A DNA stretch of 64,000 bases from Pengzhenrongella sicca (GCF_017569225.1 NZ_CP071868.1:2542001-2606000), one strand, 5' to 3'; shown: positions 10,341 through 21,687, counted from the first letter of the stretch. Program-made: numbers and translations. Notes: generated by a model from the sequence alone, not told the origin.

Positions 10341-10964
10341 TCACAGGCTGGGCGCGTGCTCCGAGAGCGCGTCGCGGACGATGTCTACAAACAATCGGTG
10401 CACGCGGGTGTCGCCGGTGACCTCCGGGTGGAAGGAGGTCGCGAGCAGACTGCCTTGCCGCACCGCGACGATCCTACCGGCGGCGGGACCGCCCGAGACC
10501 GCGGAGAGCACCTCGGCGCGCGGGCCGACCTCCTCGACCCACGGCGCGCGGATGAACACGGCGTGCACGGGCGCGCCCAGCACGCCCTCGATCGTGAGGT
10601 CGGTCTCGAACGAGTCCACCTGCCGGCCGAACGCGTTGCGCCGCACGGTGATGTCCATGCCGCCGAGGGTCCGCTGCCCGTCGATGCCGCCCAGCACGCG
10701 GTCGGCGAGCAGGATCATCCCGGCGCACGAGCCGTACACCGGCAGCCCCGCGCGGATCTTCGCCCGCAGCGGCTCGAACAGGTCGAAGGCCCGCAGCAGC
10801 TTGTCGATCGTGGTGGACTCCCCGCCGGGGATCACCAGGCCGTCGATCGAGTCGAGCTCGCGCTCGCGCCGGACCGGGACGGCGAACGCGCCGGACGCCT
10901 CGAGCGCGAGCGCGTGCTCACGCACGTCGCCCTGCAGGGCGAGGATGCCGATCGTGGGGTTCAC
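10341..10964 (-). CDS. pdxT: Pyridoxal 5'-phosphate synthase glutaminase subunit PdxT
   Basis: 207 residues. PdxT hydrolyses glutamine and channels ammonia to PdxS for de novo PLP synthesis. The class I glutaminase triad is visible: the Cys in [14 protein letters not shown], and His and Glu in SFHPEVTGD near residue 175. The N-terminus [22 protein letters not shown] is typical, and [13 protein letters not shown] is the oxyanion segment. In this genome pdxS is 600 bases upstream with a NUDIX gene between them; in M. tuberculosis tesB2 lies between them. Confidence 0.95.
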   Translation of the reverse strand: MNPTIGILALQGDVREHALALEASGAFAVPVRRERELDSIDGLVIPGGESTTIDKLLRAFDLFEPLRAKIRAGLPVYGSCAGMILLADRVLGGIDGQRTLGGMDITVRRNAFGRQVDSFETDLTIEGVLGAPVHAVFIRAPWVEEVGPRAEVLSAVSGGPAAGRIVAVRQGSLLATSFHPEVTGDTRVHRLFVDIVRDALSEHAPSL

Positions 10965-11003
10965 GAGCCTGGATCCTACGGCGCCGGGCCCCGAAGCGAC
11001 GGT

Positions 11004-11570
11004 TCAGCCCTCCAGGCGGCGAGTCACGCCGTCCCAGCCGGCGAGCAGCCCGTGCACCAGCTCGGCGAGGCGATCGGGAAAGACCTCCTCCTGCGCCGCG
11101 GCGAGGTCGTCCAGGTCCCACCACCGCAGCTCGTCGATCGTGTCGACCTCGATCTGCGTCCAGCCGGCCCGGCTGAACGCGTCGGCGCCGGCGCTCCCCT
11201 GGTACCGGCCGAGGAAGAACACCTCCTCCTGGCGGCAGGTCTCCCGGAAGAAGTCGAACAGCGCGCTGCGCGCGAAGACGGGCCCGACGAGGTCCGCCGA
11301 ATCGATCGAGACGCCGGTCTCCTCGAACAGCTCGCGCACGGCGGCCGCGCGCGGGGACTCCCCCGGCTCGATGCCGCCGCCCACGGTGAACCACCAGGAC
11401 CGCTCGCGCTGGTCGACGTCGCAGCCGTGCAGCAGCAGGACCCGGTCGTTGGCGTCGAGCAGGATGACGCGCGCGGCGTGCCGGAAGCGCACGCCGTCGG
11501 CGCCCGCGACCCATTCGGGCCCGAGCTGGTGGATCGGCCCGTGCACCGCCGGCCGCGGAGCGGTCGTCAC
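11004..11570 (-). CDS. NUDIX hydrolase
   Basis: 188 residues with a complete NUDIX box: [23 protein letters not shown] (residues about 64-86, with the REx2EE core). Substrate is a nucleoside diphosphate linked to some moiety but cannot be named. [19 protein letters not shown] opens the fold. The GTG at 11570 overlaps the pdxS stop as GTGA, so it is translationally coupled to PLP synthesis genes. In M. tuberculosis Rv2609c, a NUDIX-annotated protein, sits near pimA, so this domain has a related neighbourhood there. Confidence 0.9.
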   Translation of the reverse strand: MTTAPRPAVHGPIHQLGPEWVAGADGVRFRHAARVILLDANDRVLLLHGCDVDQRERSWWFTVGGGIEPGESPRAAAVRELFEETGVSIDSADLVGPVFARSALFDFFRETCRQEEVFFLGRYQGSAGADAFSRAGWTQIEVDTIDELRWWDLDDLAAAQEEVFPDRLAELVHGLLAGWDGVTRRLEG

Positions 11571-12523
11571 CAACCGCGCTCGGCGAGCCGGTGCGGCTCG
11601 GGGATGTCGTCGACGTTGATGCCGACCATCGCCTCGCCCAGGCCCCGCGAGACCTTCGCGAGCACGCTCGGGTCGTCGTAGAAGGTCGTCGCCTTGACGA
11701 TGGCGGCCGCGCGCTGCTCGGGGTTGCCCGACTTGAAGATGCCCGAGCCTACGAACACGCCCTCGGCGCCGAGCTGCATCATCATGGCGGCGTCCGACGG
11801 CGTCGCGATCCCGCCGGCGGTGAACAGCACGACCGGCAGCTTGCCGGCGACGGCGACCTCCTTGACGAGCTCGTACGGCGCGCCGAGCTCCTTGGCCGCG
11901 AGGTAGAGCTCGTCCTCGGGCAGGGACTGCAGGCGGCGGATCTGGTCGCGGAGCGTGCGCATGTGGGTCGTGGCGTTGGAGACGTCGCCCGTGCCGGCCT
12001 CGCCCTTGGAGCGGATCATCGCCGCGCCCTCGGTGATGCGGCGCAGCGCCTCGCCGAGGTTGGTCGCACCGCACACGAACGGGACGGTGAACTTCCACTT
12101 GTCGATGTGGTGCGCGTAGTCGGCCGGGGTCAGCACCTCGGACTCGTCGATGTAGTCGACGCCGAGCTCCTGCAGCACCTGCGCCTCGACGAAGTGCCCG
12201 ATCCGCGCCTTCGCCATGACGGGGATGGACACCATCGCGATGATGCCGTCGATGAGGTCGGGGTCGCTCATGCGCGCCACGCCGCCCTGCGCGCGGATGT
12301 CGGCGGGCACGCGCTCGAGCGCCATGACGGCGACCGCGCCGGCGTCCTCGGCGATGCGGGCCTGCGCCGGCGTGACGACGTCCATGATCACGCCGCCCTT
12401 GAGCATCTCGGCCATGCCGCGCTTGACCTGCGCCGTTCCGACGGCGCCCGAGCGCTGCGCGCCGGCTCCCGCGGCTACGGTCGGGTGGTTCTGGCTGTTC
12501 TCGCTGGTCACTGCAAGCCTCAC
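11567..12523 (-). CDS. pdxS: Pyridoxal 5'-phosphate synthase subunit PdxS
   Basis: 318 residues at this ATG; a GTG four codons later (VTSENSQ) is also possible. PdxS condenses ribose 5-phosphate, glyceraldehyde 3-phosphate and ammonia into PLP as a dodecameric TIM barrel. Diagnostic stretches are [29 protein letters not shown]-like [16 protein letters not shown], the lysine in [18 protein letters not shown], and the phosphate loop [20 protein letters not shown]. Partner PdxT is two genes downstream. Confidence 0.96.
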   Translation of the reverse strand: MRLAVTSENSQNHPTVAAGAGAQRSGAVGTAQVKRGMAEMLKGGVIMDVVTPAQARIAEDAGAVAVMALERVPADIRAQGGVARMSDPDLIDGIIAMVSIPVMAKARIGHFVEAQVLQELGVDYIDESEVLTPADYAHHIDKWKFTVPFVCGATNLGEALRRITEGAAMIRSKGEAGTGDVSNATTHMRTLRDQIRRLQSLPEDELYLAAKELGAPYELVKEVAVAGKLPVVLFTAGGIATPSDAAMMMQLGAEGVFVGSGIFKSGNPEQRAAAIVKATTFYDDPSVLAKVSRGLGEAMVGINVDDIPEPHRLAERGW

Positions 12524-12595
12524 AGAAGGGATCGGCAGAAGGGATCGGAAGGCAACGCGGACGTCTCGCTCGCGATGACGCGCCGCCCACCCATC

Positions 12596-13276
12596 TTAGA
12601 CCGCAGGTGCCTGGCCGCTGGCTCCGGGACGCCCGAGCGCCTCCGGCCACGCGTCGTCGAACTCGACGGTCTGCGGCACGGGCGCGCGGCCCGCCAGCCG
12701 CAGGGTCCGGATCACGAGCTTGCGCCGAACCCGCTGGGTCTGGGCGACGCCCTCGTTGTGGAACCGCCGGGCCAGCTGGACGCGGTACCAGGCCGCGGCG
12801 AGCGCGTCGACCAGCTCGGCGCCGCCGGGCTCCTCGCGCAAGACAGCGACCTCGTCGGCATCCTCCAGCGCGGCGCGCACGGTGTTGCTGAGCTCGCTCT
12901 CGAGCCGCTCGCGATCGATCGTTGCGGTGGGCGCGGAGGTCAGGCCGGAGTCCGCCATCGCGGCGCCCGCCGCGCGCAGCAGCGTGTCCAGGTCGCCGTC
13001 CGCACGCTCGGATCCGGCGCTCGCGCCGCGGCTGCTCACCTCGAGCGCCGCGAACGCCGCCTCGCCGACCAGCACCGAGCTCACGGGGTCCATCACGCCG
13101 GCCGAGGCCAGCTCGACCGCGATCGTGGCCCGCCGCAAGAGCTGGCGATCGAGCACGGCCGCCGACGCCGCGACCTTGCGGTGCAGCCGATCGAGCCGAG
13201 AAGCCTCGACCCACACGGCCCAGGTCAGCACGAGCAGCGCCGCCGCCAGGGCGAGGATCCAGATCTCGATCCTCAC
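12596..13276 (-). CDS. Conserved membrane-anchored protein next to pimA, function unknown
   Basis: 226 residues. One N-terminal transmembrane helix (IEIWILALAAALLVLTWAVW, residues 3-22) is followed by a helical soluble domain that includes EASRLDRLHRKVAASAAVLD. The GTG at 13276 overlaps the pimA stop as GTGA. Its place between pimA and pdxS matches that of Rv2609c in M. tuberculosis, but the NUDIX domain of that neighbourhood is encoded separately here at 11004-11570. A role with PIM lipid synthesis is suggested only by position. No catalytic motif recognised. Confidence 0.8.
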   Translation of the reverse strand: MRIEIWILALAAALLVLTWAVWVEASRLDRLHRKVAASAAVLDRQLLRRATIAVELASAGVMDPVSSVLVGEAAFAALEVSSRGASAGSERADGDLDTLLRAAGAAMADSGLTSAPTATIDRERLESELSNTVRAALEDADEVAVLREEPGGAELVDALAAAWYRVQLARRFHNEGVAQTQRVRRKLVIRTLRLAGRAPVPQTVEFDDAWPEALGRPGASGQAPAV

Positions 13277-14514
13277 GAGTCGCCGCCCCGGTCGCCGCGG
13301 ACGAGCCGGCCGAGCGCGCCGCGGCGCGACGACGGGTCCTCGCCGACGCGCCGGCGTTCGCCGACCTCGCCGGTGTCGGCCCCAGCGACCATCTCGTACA
13401 CGGCGAGGATCTCGCTGGTCACGGCCGACCAGTCGTACTGGCGCACCGTCTCGCGTCCCCGCTTGACGGTCACCGCGCGCAGCTCGGGGTCCGAGAGCAC
13501 GCGGGTCAGGGTCGCGGCCAGGTCGGCCGAGTCGCCGAGGCGGAACAGCGTGCCAGCCGCGCCGTCGTCGAGCACCCGGCGGAAGGCGCCCAGGTCGCTC
13601 GCGACGACCGCCGCGCCCGCGCTCATCGCCTCGACGAGCACAATGCCGAAGCTCTCCCCGCCGATCTGCGGAGCGCAGTAGACGTCGACGGACCGCAGCA
13701 GGCTCGCCTTCTCGGCGTCGGTGATGGAGCCGAGGAACTCGACCGCGCTCGCGGCGTCGCCGATGAGCTCGCGGACCTCGTCCGGGCCGGTCTCGCCCTG
13801 CCCCGCGACGAGGAACCGCGCGCCCGGGCGAGCCTTGAGCACGTCGGGCACCGCCGCCAGGAGCACATGGAGGCCCTTGCGCGGCTCGTCGAGCCGGCCG
13901 AGGAACGCGACGGTGGGGGCCGCGGGGGTGCCCGTCCAGCGCGGGTCGGTCGGCGCGTCCGCGAACTGGTCGACGTACACCCCGTTGGGAATGACGACGG
14001 CGTCGCCCCCCATGTGCTCGACGAGCGTGCGCCGCGCGTCCTCGGACACCGCGATGCGCGCCGAGATCTTGTCCATGCTCTGGCGCACGAGCGGGTAGGT
14101 CATCTGCAGCGGGCGTGACCTGATGAGCGCGGTGTGGAAGGTCGCGACGATCGGCCCGTCGGCGATCCACAGCGCGAGCATCCCGAGGCTCGGCGTGATC
14201 GGCTCGTGCAGGTGCAGCACGTCGAAGTCGCCCGCGATGAGCCAGCGCCGCACGCGCGCGGCGGTGAGCGGTCCGAAGGTCATCCGCGCGACCGCGCCGT
14301 TGTACCGCACCGCGATCGAGCGGCCGGCCGGGGTGAGGTACTCCGGGACCGGCGTGTCGTCCTCGGCCGGAGCGAGCACCGAGACGGTGTGCCCGCGCGC
14401 GATGAGCGCCTCGGCGAGGTCGCGGACGTGGAACTGAACCCCACCGGGCACGTCGAAGGAGTACGGGCACACGATGCCGACGCGCAGGGGGCGCACGCCG
14501 ATCGGCGCGGTCAT
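13273..14514 (-). CDS. pimA: Phosphatidyl-myo-inositol alpha-mannosyltransferase PimA (GT4)
   Basis: 413 residues. PimA transfers the first mannose from GDP-mannose to phosphatidylinositol at the inner face of the membrane. The N-terminal motif VGIVCPYSFDVPGGVQFHV and the GT4 signature GGESFGIVLVEAMSAGAAVVA are visible; the C-terminal tail after about 380 is Arg/Gly-rich. The ATG at 14514 overlaps the stop of the acyltransferase gene (ATGA). The run thrS, HIT, pgsA, acyltransferase, pimA reproduces the mycobacterial PIM operon, which makes the PimA assignment firmer than sequence alone. Confidence 0.93.
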   Translation of the reverse strand: MTAPIGVRPLRVGIVCPYSFDVPGGVQFHVRDLAEALIARGHTVSVLAPAEDDTPVPEYLTPAGRSIAVRYNGAVARMTFGPLTAARVRRWLIAGDFDVLHLHEPITPSLGMLALWIADGPIVATFHTALIRSRPLQMTYPLVRQSMDKISARIAVSEDARRTLVEHMGGDAVVIPNGVYVDQFADAPTDPRWTGTPAAPTVAFLGRLDEPRKGLHVLLAAVPDVLKARPGARFLVAGQGETGPDEVRELIGDAASAVEFLGSITDAEKASLLRSVDVYCAPQIGGESFGIVLVEAMSAGAAVVASDLGAFRRVLDDGAAGTLFRLGDSADLAATLTRVLSDPELRAVTVKRGRETVRQYDWSAVTSEILAVYEMVAGADTGEVGERRRVGEDPSSRRGALGRLVRGDRGGDS

Positions 14515-15473
14515 CGCTGCGGGCCCTGCGCGGCCACGGTCGCGGCGTAGCGCTCGGGGTCGAGGTCGGCGATGAAGATCTTCTGCAGCATGTGCCAGTC
14601 CTGCGGGTGGGCGTCGATCCCGGCCGCGACGGCGTCGACCCAGGCCTGGGTCACGGCCGTGATCTTCTCGTGCCGAGGCCGGTCGTCGGTCGGCACGGCC
14701 AGCGGCGCGCCGAAGTCGAGCACGACGCCCCAGGGTGAGCCGGCCGCGCGGCGCCGGGCCCCGCGCAGGCGTTCGTAGTAGACCATCGTCGGCACGAGCA
14801 TCGCGCCGGTCGCCACCGCGAGGGCCGCGGGGCCTGCGGCCACGCGGGCGCGCGAGCCGAACAGGTCGACCTCGATGCCGTGGGTCGTCAGGTCCCGGTC
14901 GGCGAGCAGGGGCAGCAGGGCGGGGCCGCCGCGGGCGACTGTGAGCAGGGAGCGGAAGACCTGCCCGCCGCCGGCGTCGAGGGCGATGATCGTGATCCCC
15001 ATGCTCTGCCGGAGCGCGAGGAAGTCCTGGAACACCTCCTCGGGCTCGAGCCGCTCGGCGACGGTCGTGACGGGCCCCAGGTGCACCGTCGCGTAGGCGC
15101 CCGCGAGGTCCCAGTTGCCGGTGTGCCCGAGTGCCATGAGCACGGTGCGGCCGGCCGCGATCTCGGCGTGCAGGGGCTCCGCGCCGACCATCCGGGCGCG
15201 CGCGGCGATCTGGGCCGGGCTGTACGACCTCAGCGCGAACGTCTCGCGGTAGTAGCGCAGGTAGGACCGCATGCCGGCGCGCGAGAGCCGGCGCAGCTCG
15301 CGCGCGCTGGCACCCGGGCGGACACGCGCGAGGTTCCGCTCGAGCTGCCGGACCCCGGCCCCGCGCCGCAACCACGCGACGTCGGCGCCGAGCGCGGCCG
15401 CCGCGCGCAGCACCGGCTCGGGCAACCGCCCGCCGACGCGCCACGCGAGCGTGAAGGCGCGGCCCGCGTTCAC
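14511..15473 (-). CDS. Phosphatidylinositol mannoside acyltransferase (PatA-like)
   Basis: 320 residues of the LpxL/HtrB lysophospholipid acyltransferase superfamily. The catalytic motif is GHTGNWDLAGAYA (His and Asp spaced as HX4D) at about 116-128. By position between pgsA and pimA it is the counterpart of M. tuberculosis PatA (Rv2611c), which acylates the mannose of PIM1/PIM2 with a palmitoyl group from acyl-CoA. The start is a GTG overlapping the pgsA stop (GTGA). It is likely membrane-associated through the N-terminal hydrophobic helix; no signal peptide is obvious. Confidence 0.88.
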   Translation of the reverse strand: MNAGRAFTLAWRVGGRLPEPVLRAAAALGADVAWLRRGAGVRQLERNLARVRPGASARELRRLSRAGMRSYLRYYRETFALRSYSPAQIAARARMVGAEPLHAEIAAGRTVLMALGHTGNWDLAGAYATVHLGPVTTVAERLEPEEVFQDFLALRQSMGITIIALDAGGGQVFRSLLTVARGGPALLPLLADRDLTTHGIEVDLFGSRARVAAGPAALAVATGAMLVPTMVYYERLRGARRRAAGSPWGVVLDFGAPLAVPTDDRPRHEKITAVTQAWVDAVAAGIDAHPQDWHMLQKIFIADLDPERYAATVAAQGPQR

Positions 15474-16078
15474 GCGCGCGTCCCCGCCTGCCGACGGACG
15501 GTCGTCATCCGCTGCACGATCGTCACGGCGCTCGCGACCGCGAGCAGCGCGAGGATGACGGTGAGCACCACCGGCGGCAGGCCGGAGCCGACGAGCAGGG
15601 TTCCGAGGAGCACGGCGAACAGTCGGTCGGCGCGCTCCGCGATGCCGATCGCGGCGGTCATGCCGAGGCCCTCCGCGCGAGCCCGCGCGTACGGCACGAT
15701 CGAGCCGAGGACGAGGCAGGCGAGCGCGAGGCCGCCCGCGAGCTCGTCGTCGCCGCGGCCGAAGAAGTACAGGACGAGGCCGGCGAAGATCGCGGCGTCG
15801 GCGAACCGGTCGAGGGTCGAGTCGAGGAACGCGCCCCAGCTGCTCGAGCGGCCCGACTGGCGGGCCATGGTGCCGTCGAGGGAGTCGGTGAGCACGAAGA
15901 CCGCGATCACCAGGGTGCCCGCGAGCAGGTGACCCGTGGGGAAGAGCGTCAGCGCGGCGAGGACGACGGCGGCGGTCCCGGTGATCGTGACCGCGTCGGG
16001 GGTCACGCCCGCGCGCAGGAGGCGCGCGGCGATCGGCGACATGACCGTGGTCATGGCGCCGCGAAGGTGGTTCAGCAC
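15470..16078 (-). CDS. pgsA: Phosphatidylinositol (phosphate) synthase, CDP-alcohol phosphatidyltransferase
   Basis: 202 residues from the GTG at 16078 (VLNHLRGAMTTVMSPIAARL). It joins CDP-diacylglycerol with inositol (1-phosphate) to give the PI precursor of PIMs. The metal-binding signature D-x2-DG-x2-AR-x8-G-x3-D-x3-D is complete in DSLDGTMARQSGRSSSWG followed by AFLDSTLD. Five or six transmembrane helices are visible. The upstream ORF extension to 16141 lies inside the HIT gene; an AGAGGA ribosome binding site about 11 bases before 16078 supports the shorter form. Confidence 0.93.
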   Translation of the reverse strand: MLNHLRGAMTTVMSPIAARLLRAGVTPDAVTITGTAAVVLAALTLFPTGHLLAGTLVIAVFVLTDSLDGTMARQSGRSSSWGAFLDSTLDRFADAAIFAGLVLYFFGRGDDELAGGLALACLVLGSIVPYARARAEGLGMTAAIGIAERADRLFAVLLGTLLVGSGLPPVVLTVILALLAVASAVTIVQRMTTVRRQAGTRA

Positions 16079-16085
16079 GGCTTGA

Positions 16086-16687
16086 TCATCCTCTCGAGGG
16101 GGCGGAGCCGGCGGCGGGCCACGCCGCGGCGAGCCGCTCACGCGTGTCGCCGAGCAGCTCGGGCAGCGCCTTGGTCCGGCCGACGATCGGCAGGAAGTTG
16201 GAGTCGCCGCCCCACCGCGGCACGACGTGCTGGTGCAGGTGCGCGGCGATGCCGGCGCCCGCGGCCGAGCCCTGGTTCATGCCGAGGTTGAACCCCTGCG
16301 GGCCCGACACGGCGCGCACGACCCGCATCGCCGTCTGCGTGAGCTCGGCGACGTCGAGCGTCTCCTGCTCCGTCAGGTCGGTGTAGTCGGCGACGTGCCG
16401 GTACGGCACGACGAGCAGGTGCCCGGGGTTGTACGGGTACAGGTTGAGCACGACGTAGGCGCTCGGCCCGCGCGCGACGATCAGGGCGCTCGCGTCGTCG
16501 AGCGTGGGCGCGCGGCAGAACGGGCACGCGTCGGCGCCGGCCGCCGAGCCGGCCGGTTTGTTCTGGCCGCCGATGTAGACCATCCGGTGCGGCGTCCAGA
16601 GCCGCTCGAACCCGTCTGGGACGCCCGGGTGGCCCGCCGCGTCCTCGAGCGGCGAGTCCGGGGCCTCGGCCATGCTCGCCTCGCCGG

Positions 16688-16691
<4 letters not shown>
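16086..16691 (-). CDS. HIT-family protein, probable Ap4A phosphorylase-like
   Basis: About 201 residues with the histidine triad [10 protein letters not shown] at about residue 152 and a CPFC motif near 57, the layout of M. tuberculosis Rv2613c, a characterised diadenosine tetraphosphate phosphorylase. The conserved segment [20 protein letters not shown] is typical of the HIT fold. A GTG at 16691 overlaps the thrS stop (GTGA); an ATG six codons later (MAEAPDSP) is an alternative start with GAGGCGAG before it. Coupling to thrS and pgsA is conserved in actinobacteria. Substrate remains an inference. Confidence 0.88.
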
Positions 16692-18712
<2,021 letters not shown>

Positions 18713-18884
18713 GGTGGGGCTCTCCTTGCGTTCGTTGCACGCCCGCTCCGGGCGCACGACGATGCTACCGAGCCCGCGAGGAGAGCCGATCGGGTGGCAC
18801 GATCCGCGCGCCCGGGCGCCCCCAGAACGCGCCAAAAGCACCCTGAACTGGGCAAATACCGCAACGAAATCCGTTGTGACGCAA

Positions 18885-18908
18885 TCAGCCCCCCGATCGG
18901 GGGGCTGA
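18885..18908 (-). terminator. Perfect 24-bp palindrome, likely terminator of tRNA-Val(CAC)
   Basis: The 24 bases are an exact palindrome with six C followed by GATCG and six G, flanked by TCAG/CTGA. It lies 14 bases past the 3' end of tRNA-Val(CAC) and 172 bases before thrS, both on the minus strand. There is no T tract, so it is a GC hairpin or cruciform rather than a textbook intrinsic terminator. It could equally mark a protein-binding site. Confidence 0.55.
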
Positions 18909-18921
18909 CCGGGGGTCGAGA

Positions 18922-18996
18922 TGGTGGGCGATACTGGATTCGAACCAGTGACCTCCTCGGTGTGAACGAGGCGCTCTACCGCTGAGCCAATCGCCC
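18922..18996 (-). tRNA. tRNA-Val(CAC)
   Basis: Read on the minus strand the gene starts GGGCGATTGGCTCAGC and ends in ATCGCCC plus ACCA, so the CCA tail is encoded. The acceptor stem pairs GGGCGAT with ATCGCCC. The anticodon loop is TTCACAC between CCTCG and CGAGG, giving anticodon CAC. The T arm holds GGTTCGAATCC. Its acceptor stem is identical to that of tRNA-Val(GAC) at 22097. Confidence 0.96.
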
Positions 18997-19171
18997 GAGG
19001 GCATCGATCACGCTTCCCGCGCGACGACTTGAGAATATTAGCGAACGAACTGCGAATAACCGAACCGGTCGCTTGCCGGCTCACGCATGCGGGTGAAATC
19101 TCCGCAAGATCCACCCTCCCGGGACCTTGGTCACCTAATCTTTCTGGAAAACTGTAGGAAGCGGGTATGAC

Positions 19172-19600
19172 ATGGCACCACGCGCGTTTGACGTCGTCGA
19201 AGTCGTGACGATGCAGTTGGTGCTGTCTGACGCGACCGTGCTCGGCGTCACCGCCGAGCTCGGGTTCCGTGCCGCCGATCCCTACACCGTGCGCGCCGTG
19301 TTCACCGGCCCGCACTCGATGTCCACCTGGCTCATCGGCCGCGACCTCCTCGCGCAGGGTCTGGCCGCCACCCAGACCACCCCCGCGGGCACCGGCGACG
19401 TGCGCGTCTGGCGCGACGACGACCCCGCCTACGTGCTCGTCTCGCTGAGCGGCGTCGAGGGCAACGCCCTGCTGGCCTCCCCCGCCGAGCCCGTCGAGCG
19501 CTTCGTCGCCACGACGCGCCAGCTCGTGCCGTTCGGCACCGAGAGCACCCGGATGGACCCCGAGATCAGCCGGCTCATCGCGGCGCTGCTCACCGCCTGA
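19172..19600 (+). CDS. SsgA/SsgB-family cell division and sporulation regulator-like protein
   Basis: 142 residues, the usual SALP length. Family members in Streptomyces direct FtsZ localisation and septum-site choice; homologues occur in non-sporulating actinobacteria. Diagnostic are the paired-strand core [27 protein letters not shown] and [20 protein letters not shown], then the helical [14 protein letters not shown] end. An AGGAAG ribosome binding site precedes the ATG. It stands alone between a tRNA and the leftward pabC. A second copy of this family is at 57347-57772. Exact role here is inferred from family only. Confidence 0.9.
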   Translation: MAPRAFDVVEVVTMQLVLSDATVLGVTAELGFRAADPYTVRAVFTGPHSMSTWLIGRDLLAQGLAATQTTPAGTGDVRVWRDDDPAYVLVSLSGVEGNALLASPAEPVERFVATTRQLVPFGTESTRMDPEISRLIAALLTA

Positions 19601-19630
19601 GCCCCTGGCCGGGCTGCTGGTCGCGTCCGG

Positions 19631-20494
19631 CTACGGATCGATCTGCTCGCCAACCCGCGCGTCAAACAGCCGCTGGGCAGCGACGCAGAGCTCCCCCGGC
19701 ACGACGGCGACGCCGTCGAGGCTCACCGCGGGCACGACGTTGCGCACGCTCGAGGTGATCGCCACCCGAGCCGTGCCCGCGCTGACCTCGTCGAGCACCC
19801 CGTATGGCAGCTCGCCCGGCGTCGCCTCGCGCACCGGGAGGCCCGCCGCCCCCGCCCACTCGAGCAGCAACTCGCGGGTGATCCCGGCGAGGCAACCGGA
19901 GCCGAGGGCCGGGGTCACGAGCTCGCCGCCGCGCTCGACGAACACGTTCGAGCCCGTGCCCTCGCACAGCTCGCCGACGGTGTTGGCCAGCAGCGCCTCG
20001 TCCGCGCCCTGGGCCACGGCCCGCGCGAGGACGACGACGTTCTCGACGTACGACGTCGTCTTCAGCCCGGCGACGGCGGACCGTTCGTTGCGCACCCAGG
20101 GCACCCGCACCAGGCGCACGGTGCTCGCGCGCGCCGCGGGGCCGCCCAGCACGAGGACGGTCTGCGGCACCGAGCCGGCCGCCGCCCGGTTCGACCCGAG
20201 CGGGCCCGGCCCGCCGGTGACCGTGATGCGGATCCGGCCGAGGCCGAGGCCCCCCGCCGCGAGCACGGCCGCGACGCCGGCCCGGATCTCGTCCTCGTCG
20301 GGCGCCGCGAGGCCGAGGCCCGTCGCGGAGCGGTGGAGCCGGCGCAGGTGGCGGGTGAGCGCGAACGCCTGGCCCTGCGCGATGCCGCAGGTCTCGAACA
20401 CCCCGTCACCCACGGTCAGCCCGTGATCGACGGCGGTCGCGACCGCCTCGCCCTCGCCCCGGAGCTTGCCTGCCGACCAGATCACGACGCTCAT
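19631..20494 (-). CDS. pabC: Aminodeoxychorismate lyase / class IV aminotransferase
   Basis: 287 residues of fold-type IV PLP enzymes. It releases pyruvate from 4-amino-4-deoxychorismate to give p-aminobenzoate for folate. The PLP lysine is in SAVAGLKTTSYVENVV (about 150), preceded by the GDGVFET motif (VDHGLTVGDGVFETCG), and the acid motif GELCEGTGSNVFV follows. The ATG at 20494 gives MSVVIWSAGKL. Direct linkage with pabB 26 bases upstream supports PabC over branched-chain or D-amino acid transaminases, which share the fold. Confidence 0.88.
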   Translation of the reverse strand: MSVVIWSAGKLRGEGEAVATAVDHGLTVGDGVFETCGIAQGQAFALTRHLRRLHRSATGLGLAAPDEDEIRAGVAAVLAAGGLGLGRIRITVTGGPGPLGSNRAAAGSVPQTVLVLGGPAARASTVRLVRVPWVRNERSAVAGLKTTSYVENVVVLARAVAQGADEALLANTVGELCEGTGSNVFVERGGELVTPALGSGCLAGITRELLLEWAGAAGLPVREATPGELPYGVLDEVSAGTARVAITSSVRNVVPAVSLDGVAVVPGELCVAAQRLFDARVGEQIDP

Positions 20495-20520
20495 GCCGCC
20501 AGTGTGGCCCACGCCCGGAG

Positions 20521-21687
20521 CTAACCCGAGGCCAACCCCACCAGTCGGCGCGCCTTGAGCTCCGTCTCCGCCCACTCGGCCTCGGGGTCGCTCCCCCAGG
20601 TGATCCCCGCGCCGGTGCCGAAGCGCAGGGTGCCGGGTACCGCGCCGTGGGCGCGCCCGGACTCGGCGCCGTCGGCGCGCACGGGAGCCGCGCCGTCGGC
20701 GGTCCACCAGAAGGTGCGGATCCCGACCGCGAGCTCGGCGCGACCGGCGTCGGCGTCGATCCACCCCACGACGCCGCAGTACGGGCCGCGGGGCGCCCGC
20801 TCGAGCCCGGCGATGACCTCGAGCGCCGAGCTCTTCGGGGCCCCCGACACCGAGCCCGGCGGGTACGTCGCGGCGAGCACCTGCGCCCAGCGGTCGGGCG
20901 CCGCGAGGACGGCCGGCTCCAGCCGACCCTGGACGGTCGAGACGAGGTGCACGAGGCCCGGGTGGTGCTCCACGGCGAGCAGCGCGGTGACCTCGACGGT
21001 GCCGGGCCGGCAGACGCGCTGCAGGTCGTTGCGGACCAGGTCGGTGATCATCACGTTCTCGGCGCGATCCTTGCCCTGCAGGCCGCCCACGGTCGTCGCG
21101 GTGCCCTTGATCGGCGCGGACGTGAGCAGGTCGCCCTCGAGGCGCAGGAACAGCTCCGGGGACGCGGTCACCACCCACACCGGCGGCAGCGGTCCGCCGC
21201 CAGGCACGTGCACTCCCCCGGCGAACGGCGCGGGGTTGCCGGCCTCGAGCACCCGCGCGAGCGCGCGGGCGTCCGGCTCGCGGTGACCGGCGCCCGCGAG
21301 CGGCGCCGCGAGCACCCGGCAGATGTTCGCCTGGTAGACCCGGCCGGTCCGGATCTGCGCCCGGACCGTCGCCACGGCGCCGACGTAGGCGGCGCGGTCG
21401 AGTGACGTCGACCACGCCGACGACGCCGGGCCGCGCCACGGCTCCCGACCCTCGTCGCGCGCGACGGGCACACGTGCGGCGTCGGCGCCCCGGCGGACCT
21501 CCGCGAAGCGCCACGCGCGCACGGGGCCGTCGAACTCCCCCACCACGGCCCAAAATCCCCCCGCGGCAACACGCTCCGGCTCCGCCGCGAGGTCCACGCA
21601 CTGGACCGCGTGCCGCGCCTGCACGCCGTCGAACCACGCCTCGCCCGCGGATTCGCGGTCGTCGAACGGGACAGGGGGGCGCGGCAC
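20521..21687 (-). CDS. pabB: Aminodeoxychorismate synthase component I
   Basis: 388 residues of the chorismate-binding family (anthranilate synthase/ADC synthase). It aminates chorismate for p-aminobenzoate. Hallmarks are TASPELFLRLEGDLLTSAPIKGT (with the PIKGT motif of PabB/TrpE), DLVRNDLQRVCRPGTVEV, TYPPGSVSGAPKSSALEVI and the C-terminal IRTFWW and GTGAGITWGSDPEAEWAE. The start is a GTG. Its position before pabC argues for folate rather than tryptophan synthesis; a PabA glutaminase is not in the window. Confidence 0.91.
   Translation of the reverse strand: MPRPPVPFDDRESAGEAWFDGVQARHAVQCVDLAAEPERVAAGGFWAVVGEFDGPVRAWRFAEVRRGADAARVPVARDEGREPWRGPASSAWSTSLDRAAYVGAVATVRAQIRTGRVYQANICRVLAAPLAGAGHREPDARALARVLEAGNPAPFAGGVHVPGGGPLPPVWVVTASPELFLRLEGDLLTSAPIKGTATTVGGLQGKDRAENVMITDLVRNDLQRVCRPGTVEVTALLAVEHHPGLVHLVSTVQGRLEPAVLAAPDRWAQVLAATYPPGSVSGAPKSSALEVIAGLERAPRGPYCGVVGWIDADAGRAELAVGIRTFWWTADGAAPVRADGAESGRAHGAVPGTLRFGTGAGITWGSDPEAEWAETELKARRLVGLASG

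Noticed and set aside
8799-11681. 960-codon plus-strand frame opposite ruvC-yebC-pdxT
   Set aside because: Crosses several well-supported minus-strand genes; composition typical of an antisense shadow.
18713-18884. T-box or other leader upstream of thrS
   Set aside because: No T-box sequence or specifier arrangement was recognised in the 170 bases.
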